Positions 59,401-64,000 of a stretch of DNA of 64,000 bases are shown here, one piece after another. The stretch comes from Monarcha castaneiventris obscurior (Eukaryota > Chordata > Aves > Passeriformes > Monarchidae). Location: the NCBI GenBank assembly GCA_026261815.1, contig JAMPIT010000059.1:21128001-21192000 (forward strand), given 5' to 3'. Position 1 is the stretch's first letter, and each line of letters opens with the position of its first letter. The position numbers and the translations under genes are program-made. The notes below the pieces were generated by a model. The model did not search any database and had not been told where the DNA came from. It was given only the letters and a program-made list of their open reading frames with translations.

Positions 59401-62400
59401 TAAGACATCAACTTTTCTTTGAAACAATGCACAAGGATAAGCAGGACAAGAAGATGATAGAGAACAGTCATTGTGGAGCCTTGCCCGAAGGAGAAGTCAA
59501 GGTCCCAGATACAGGACCCTCTCTATCCTACCCCAAACCCCCATGCTTTTTTCCCTCTGGTTATGAGTATTGTTTTCTCTTAATAAATATGCTTTTTTTT
59601 TTCTTTCCTCTAAAAATTAGGATGAGCTAAATGAACTGATGCTGCTATGTTTGAAGTCTACATATTCCAGTTTATACCAGTGTAACTAAAAGACTTTGGG
59701 TTTTTATGGTGATAGATTTTTGTTTACAGTTCAAAGGGGAAAATATAATTTGATTTGCAGGGTTTGAGATGATTTATGTAGCATTTTCTGGCTCCTGTAA
59801 TCAAAATTGAAGAACCTATATTATACTCTATGCACAGTGATCTAAGATTCCATTTATAAGCCTAATATAACATATAATGGAATATTGAACAATCAATCAA
59901 GAAATTGAGACACTGATGACTAAATTATACAAAATGCGAAAGATTCATGACTCAGCTGCTGAGGTTGAAATTTCAGGGTACTGTAGATATCAGAGAATTC
60001 AGCCTACATTGATGCAAGTCCATAAATTCAGTTTACAAACATGTAGACATGAAGAAAGAAGAAATATAAATACCAAGAGTAAAGCATTTCTGCCCTCAGA
60101 AATATGATTTTCCTATTCTATATTTTAACCAAAAATGCATTCCAAGACAGAAATGCTGATCTGAACAGCACACAACTGAAAAATATATTTAAATAGATGA
60201 TATTTTCTAGTGGCACTAAGAAATTAAAAAATACTCTTAATGTTACATACTCTGAACATCAGCTTTGCCTTCTCATACATTATGGACAAACCAAATGCCA
60301 AATCATACGTGACACCCATTTCTTACAAACTGTACTTCAAAGAAATTCTGACTAGCAGACTTAACTAGTCTTTAATTAATTTATAAGCATTGCTAGTAGC
60401 TGTTGCTTTCCATGGACCAAAATATTAAAAATAGTTCTTTACATAGCAGAATAATGAGGAATACTGCACTATTTCAGTGTATAATGATATGACTTCAGGG
60501 TCACTAATTCTTCATTTTTTATACCATTTCTCTGAACGTTTAACCTGTTAAGCAAATGCTGTTTCTTCCTATGTTTTGGCACAGAGAGGCTTGGCATTGA
60601 AGCAGAACTTCTACATGGCCCTCTAAGACAATGAATGACTAAGGGTTACTGACACTTGCAAGTATAACTGAACCGCAGAAAACTTGTACAAAATTTTTAC
60701 CAGAAGTTCTGTCATGGGGCTGAATGGGCTTTAGGGGCAGGCATTGACATTCAGTGGGTCATCATATTGACTTGTCTACAAACGTAGCTCAATTTCTGCC
60801 ATGCAGAAAACTATGAGAATGGATATTATCCTTCTTCTATCCCCATATGATTATGGGAAATCACTTTGTAATGGAAAGATGTTAATTATGTAAGTTCCAG
60901 TCTCTTTTGTTTAATTCTTTCTTTAGTGTGTCAACCACAAATTCTCAAATTCTGAATCATCAGAAAAATATTAAATAAGCATAAGAAAGTTGTCCCTTTA
61001 AATGATAGATTGCCCTCTATGTTAGATCTGCCTTAAGGTAATGTTCTTCAGTGACATTGTGCTTGATCTGTTTTGACAATAACAACTTTCAACAGTGGAA
61101 GTGGGGACTGAGGCTTTGAGCAGCAGAGAGCGATATGGTGCCATCACTTTTTTTAAGCAGAACTCTGCACTGAGCTATATAAGCTGCTCTGTGTAAAACA
61201 TTGACACACTTTGTATACAGTATGAGTTGAATATATTTTCCAGCATGTTGTCAATGGTTCTCAGCACAAATCAATAAGGACACATTGAGAATTATTAAAT
61301 AATTTGGATTATCATATTTTATATCAGTCTTATGCTTTATGTCATTTGGCCCTATATTACCTTATTTTTTACTAAGAAAATTAACATTAGAAATCTGTGT
61401 GGGTTTGTTTTCTCTGGATTAAGAATATATTAACTGGTATATTCTTAAGTGGAAAGGAAATGCTATATGTTATACCGCTGTAAAGTAACACAGAATCAGA
61501 ATACAGGAATAAAACCTTATTCTTTTATTGTAGGTTCTTATTTGATGGTTCTCCAATAACACAGAGCTCCTAGCTGACCTGTTATGCCATGTCCTCTTAT
61601 TATAAAAGACAAATAAGGAACTGCAACCCCAAGGTTAAATGAAAGCAATTTCTAATATAATATCATATTTATTTAATAAAGTGGTGGTTATAACCCCATC
61701 CTGAATAATATTAATATTTTATGATGTCTAATAGAACATGAAAAGTTCTGCAGTATTAGTGAGAATTTCTTTATACATTTAATGTATAAAAATTTTTTCA
61801 AATTAAATTACTCATGTATGGTGCTTGAATAGACTAAGTTGTGTCACCAGTAATAAATGTGCGACATGATTTCAATGACAAAATTTTAATATTGTTACAA
61901 AAATTAATTGGGTAATGCAACTTGTTTACAGCAGTCACTGCTGGCAAATGTTTACTTGTTCAGAAATCACACAAATACTAACATATTACTTTTGATGATT
62001 TATTTGGAAAATATTTAGTCATTTTTGATGGCATTACTCTGAAAGCAAAAGACAGTGCAGATGTTTCCTCTTAAGCTAAATACTAAATATTTACCTTCCT
62101 TGATTCTCTCAAACTGTATTTTCACGCACTAACATAATAAATTAGTTTTAAGACATAGACAGAATAAAAAATATGAAACTTGTTGAATCAAGAATACCTG
62201 TCAGCTTTTGATAGGGGCACCCAGGTGCTCTTGTGATTACAAAGCAAGATTCGAAAGATATTTCAGATTGACTGCTCTTTCAGAGGTATCATACACTTTT
62301 TGTGTTACATTCCTAGAAAATTGCCCTTCCTACATTTATGACAAAACCTGATACTGAATGTCATAGAAAAATAAAAATATGCTTTCTGTGGTATATTTGA

Positions 62401-63554
62401 CATACATGAAAACATAATGCAAAGCCGTGCTACAATTTCAACTCTGTTCTGTGAAAAGAAATAAAATCCAAGCCAATTAATTATTTCACCAGGATATCCA
62501 ATCATGGTGGAAAATTTCTCCGTTACTAATTAGAGGAAAAGATTTACTTTTTCACTTGGAATTTATTGATACACACTACATTATTTTGGTTTTTCAACAT
62601 AATTCTTCCACATGCAAAGTTGCAAAGTACAGTGGACTTTCTCAGTAACTCATAGATGAGACAGCCATGTTCATCAGGTATGGTATGTAACAAGCCTTCT
62701 TTCTTCCTCTGTGCAGCTTGATAGAAGCAACATTATAATAAGCTACATAAACATATAATTATATTCTATTATCTGCAATTGTGTTGTAGGAACCTTTTTA
62801 CATCTCTTTGTTAACATAATAAAATATCAGTGTCTCTAACTACAGTTAGACAGAAAAAAGTACTGCTTTAAACATAGCCTGAGTTCTGCTTTCAGCATAA
62901 TCTTTTTTTTTCTTTTTTTTCTTTTTTTTTTTTTTCAAAAAAAGAATCAAATGTTTTTAGAGGTGCTTTTATTTTAGGTTTTAACTTAATCAAATACTTG
63001 TGTTTAAATAAAGTAAACATAACCATATGGCTTCTTCAGTAGATGCTGAGAAATTGAAAGGTCTTTCGCTGACTACAGGTCAAAGACAGTGATGTCATTC
63101 CTGAGATATAAAACAAAAACTACCAGACACAAGAAGAAGAACGGGACAAAAAAAAGAATCAATGTTTTCAGAAATCCTATAAACTAAAAACTCCCTAGTT
63201 GAATTAAATTTTAACACACCTTGAATATTTACCTCTGGAAGGAAAATAGAGGATTAAAGATGAAGTATACTGCAAAAAATATATGTGGAATATAACAGGC
63301 AACAGCACCAACCTTTAAAATAATGTCACAGTTTTAAGATTTTACAACCTGACTCTAAAGCAGTGAACAACTGTGAGATTTATACTTTTCAAATTATTAA
63401 CTGTTTAAATGCAAAAACTAACATTTCATTCTTCGATAGAATCCCCAAACATAATTACTAATATAAAAGTTGTTGCACAAAAATTCCATGTCATTTCCTT
63501 GAAGATAAGAATGCCTTAAAATCAAAGTCTTTCTAAATAAACAAGACCTCCATA
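59401..63554. other. AT-rich stretch without supported genes
   Basis: Contains an 11-bp-stem inverted repeat at 61419-61448, a TATATAAG at 61176-61183 with no supporting transcript signal, and a T-rich low-complexity tract at about 62904-62936. No exon or repeat family recognised. Confidence 0.5.
62904..62936 (+). repeat. T-rich low-complexity tract
   Basis: Long T runs broken by single C residues, immediately followed by an A7-containing segment. Confidence 0.85.
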
Positions 63555-63976
63555 TATAGAAGGTGGTGAAGGGCCTTGAGGGAGAACCATATGAGGGCAC
63601 TGGGTCTGTTCAGCCAGGAGGAGGCTGAGGGGAGACCTCATTGCAGTTATAACTTCCTCAGGAGGGGAAGAGGAGGGGAAGATCTCTTCTCTGTGATGAC
63701 CAGTGACAGGACCCAAGGGAATGGCCTGAAGTTATGTCAGGAGAGGTTTAGGTTGGATGTTGGAAAAAGGTTCTTCACCCAGGGGATGGCTGGGAATTGG
63801 AACAGGTTCCCCAGGGAAGTGGTCACAGCACCAAGCCTGTCAGAATTCAAGTGTTTGGGCAGTGCTCTTGGACACATGATGTGACTTTTGGGGATGATCC
63901 TGTGAAGGGCCAAGAATTGGACTTGGTGATCCTTGTGAATTTCTTCCAACTCAGCATATTCTGTGATTCTGTGATA
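63555..63976 (+). mobile_element. CR1-X-type LINE 3' end with ORF2 C-terminus
   Basis: About 420 bp of plus-strand CR1. An open frame at 63576-63884 encodes the ORF2 C-terminus, with ALGLFSQEEAEGRPHC, ERFRLDVGKRFFTQ and NWNRFPREVV, ending in a TGA as expected. A short 3' UTR follows, with GGACTTGGTGATCCTTGTG and TTCCAACTCAGCATATTCTGTGATTCTGTGAT. This tail matches the tail of the SINE at 34521-34664, marking the CR1 subfamily that can act as the SINE's partner. It is 5'-truncated near 63555, with a small deletion around 63592 relative to the usual CR1 sequence. Not autonomous. Confidence 0.93.
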
Positions 63977-64000
63977 TTTGAAGGATGCACTGTGAAGTTA

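Noticed and set aside
61176..61183. TATATAAG as a core promoter
   Set aside because: Isolated TATA-like word in AT-rich DNA with no nearby gene or transcript cue.

Overview
The window looks like bird nuclear DNA, most likely from a songbird (passerine). The evidence is the repeat content: many CR1 LINE pieces with the avian 3' end, several avian endogenous-retrovirus (ERV) LTRs, and a tRNA-Ile-headed SINE with a CR1 tail of the TguSINE1 type known from zebra finch. Most of the sequence is AT-rich, single-copy DNA that reads as an intergenic desert or a very large intron. I find no multi-exon protein-coding gene, rRNA, functional tRNA or CRISPR array. All longer open frames fall in repeats or are of a length expected by chance in AT-rich DNA.

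Layout. 1-3.8 kb: unremarkable. 3.8-6.0 kb: a minus-strand CR1 broken by two solo LTRs, then a small ERV LTR remnant. 7.4-7.6 kb: a 37-unit CTTCC microsatellite. 14.8 kb: a long imperfect hairpin. 15.9-16.7 kb: an LTR with a CpG-dense region and a perfect 11-bp tandem array. 23.3-26.4 kb: decayed minus-strand CR1 pieces, including a reverse-transcriptase pseudogene. 32.1-33.5 kb: an old LTR split by a younger solo LTR with matching termini and target-site duplication. 34.5 kb: the SINE. 42.2-43.3 kb: a minus-strand ERV LTR about 1 kb long. 48.5-49.4 kb: a 920-bp CpG-rich solo LTR with a perfect 5-bp target duplication. 52.6 kb: a CR1 3' end. 53.1 kb: an AT-rich inverted repeat. 54.2-54.4 kb: a weak candidate small coding exon. 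56.6-57.9 kb: two convergent LTRs. 59.1 kb and 63.6-64.0 kb: plus-strand CR1 pieces, the second carrying the same 3' tail as the SINE.

There is no set of genes working together. What the window records is a history of retrotransposition: CR1 and ERV insertions, LTR-LTR recombination leaving solo LTRs, later insertions into earlier ones, and a SINE that appears to have borrowed a CR1 tail. I did not find convincing evidence of a new biological system. The least-explained items are the hairpin at 14,798-14,871, the 11-bp array inside an LTR, the 17-bp-arm inverted repeat at 53.1 kb, the unclassified segment at 32.12-32.47 kb and the small minus-strand frame at 54.2 kb.
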